Assembly: GCA_025361385.1 (NCBI GenBank)
Contig: JANYAJ010000360.1
Location: 1-6,963, forward strand
Source of the DNA: Nitrospira sp.
GTDB taxonomy: Bacteria; Nitrospirota; Nitrospiria; Nitrospirales; Nitrospiraceae
Length of the DNA: 6,963 nt
Direction: 5' to 3'
The translations under genes were made by a program, and so were the position numbers. Each line of letters opens with the position of its first letter. The stretch's first letter is position 1. Below, piece by piece: positions 6,901-6,963 of this stretch. Below the pieces are notes generated by a model. That model was not told where the DNA came from. It saw only the letters and a list, made by a program, of their open reading frames with translations, and searched no databases.

Positions 6901-6963
6901 TTCATCGCGCTGACGGCGATCCTCAAGCTCCGCCAGGTCTGCCTCTCGCCTCGCCTTCTGACG
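3925..6963 (+). CDS. SWIM zinc-finger SNF2-family ATPase/helicase (3' end outside window)
   Basis: The frame is open for 1013 codons to the window edge. Numbered from ATG 3925, a SWIM zinc finger lies at 88-101 (C88-D-C90, C99-K-H101), a motif thought to bind DNA or protein. Residues about 110-725 contain no motif I can name with confidence; part may be the bacterial SNF2-associated region. The SF2/SNF2 ATPase N-lobe starts at RPYQRDG (732), with Walker A DDMGLGKT (756-763), motif Ia VVVPTSL (790-796), Walker B FDEAQAVKN (855-863) and motif III LTGTPLENHL (882-891). LPPKIE and KLRQVC near the edge mark the linker to the C-lobe, which is missing here along with motifs V-VI. A full length of roughly 1150-1200 residues is expected. 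SNF2 enzymes are usually double-stranded DNA translocases that remodel bound proteins without strand separation. Bacterial SWIM-SNF2 members have no settled role; a repair, transcription or defence role would be speculation. Confidence 0.93.
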   Translation, partial: MSEQGIVLPRPTPESFALLAAFRAISANAVYTMAPKASVLKGYDYYQEQRLQHYVWSQDRTTLTAQVEGTRLYEVVFSIVDGFLSASCDCPAWDPDWLCKHVLCAYFTTKHVLSPQLFRLPGGHHSELLGLQAELLGNIPEPVRTVKPASTGAARKESAYEIVIDTSHLPPQLLIQKNGVPLFGEWGSDIPSDLVPLLNMSRHMSGFGEDPLLHYLRVHDSPYPILLVAGDESIPLQWSQSVKCRSKTEIDFAGAQIRVRAVCLADEVPLERIVRFRTFVADVNGGRLLYLKDEQGWALFRSLRQRFKGGEPFVDPYADFEEGSRALPSLDKSGYGRSQGADEDTEFTLSLEEFQPAQIDVTHKQINRIVRDLQLKVEGQDLSVHRPALPPADDAHSYALILKPPSGTEGHPSTSWTLQAQCRRGDFRFAPSLATFGCLAALGQGLTLSGALRTSKRKTLMYETFFSLLSVREAKARDQRIKMALGLEGWPRAVSDEAAQWLNQHLFGYARIVVRLQVHAGRWELQPVDKAREAQLYRIPFEVFGPEVFRGMPRYDEMLIDGPQLFQGLPALLDRLTSAGVELLYQDKPIKPAQWDCSAQVEHIEPEGSGIDWFEIRPEIRCNGVVLDESEWRAAFLQGGLIDAEGGLRVLDRQTMERLRAILALTGEPLSDQGATKIVHVPRLQILDWLALREQGITVSLPAEDEAVLARLMGFTQIAARPLPEGVQATLRPYQRDGYAWLAFLYEHRFGACLADDMGLGKTLQAICLLAAIQDGHIKMAAGVKGPHLVVVPTSLLFNWEQELARFAPGLKVHVYSGSERTFDAKDGEVVITTYGLIRRDIERLERLAFHVIVFDEAQAVKNIQADTTSAARRLAGRFKISLTGTPLENHLGEYFSVIDLCMPGLLGEYSRFKAGLKRVQGAALEQLLRRTKPFILRRTKAEVLHDLPPKIESEVVLDLTDRQKALYQQTVAQVRTTIDEAYRTKTSGQAQFIALTAILKLRQVCLSPRLLT

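Noticed and set aside
3925..6963. Reading the SNF2 gene as part of a DISARM-like or other anti-phage system
   Set aside because: No methyltransferase, PLD, DUF1998 or other defence partner is present, and the neighbours look like housekeeping or unknown genes. The downstream side is not visible.

Overview
This window is an ordinary-looking stretch of a moderately GC-rich bacterial chromosome. It holds two large genes cut by the window edges, three smaller complete genes between them, and one 128-base inverted-repeat element. The element has GCAGGATGCT termini, and from memory it resembles dispersed intergenic repeats of Nitrospira (Nitrospirota). With the base composition, this makes a Nitrospira-like nitrite oxidiser or comammox relative my best guess for the host. 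That assignment is an inference from recollection, not a database result.

Layout. Positions 3-2126 (+) encode nearly all of a bifunctional Rel/SpoT (p)ppGpp synthetase-hydrolase that lacks only its extreme N-terminus. Positions 2130-2257 hold the inverted-repeat element, placed exactly between two convergent genes. Positions 2272-2739 (-) encode an exported DUF192 protein. A divergent intergenic region of about 130 bases follows. Positions 2874-3059 (+) encode a 61-residue zinc-ribbon protein. Positions 3104-3739 (+) encode a WrbA/flavodoxin-like protein with an N-terminal signal peptide, probably in the same transcript. After a 185-base spacer with a plausible sigma70-type promoter, position 3925 to the window end (+) encodes a large SWIM zinc-finger plus SNF2-family ATPase. 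Its C-terminal helicase lobe lies beyond the window.

How the genes relate. No single pathway joins them. Rel sets the stringent-response alarmone level. The SNF2 protein is a predicted DNA or nucleoprotein translocase. The DUF192 protein and the flavodoxin-like protein are both predicted to work outside the cytoplasm. The only likely operon is the zinc-ribbon gene with the flavodoxin-like gene (44-base gap). I see no phage genes, transposase, CRISPR array, tRNA or rRNA, and no clear new multi-gene system. The points most worth a second look are the repeat element, the exported flavodoxin with its zinc-ribbon partner, and the long uncharacterised middle of the SWIM-SNF2 protein.
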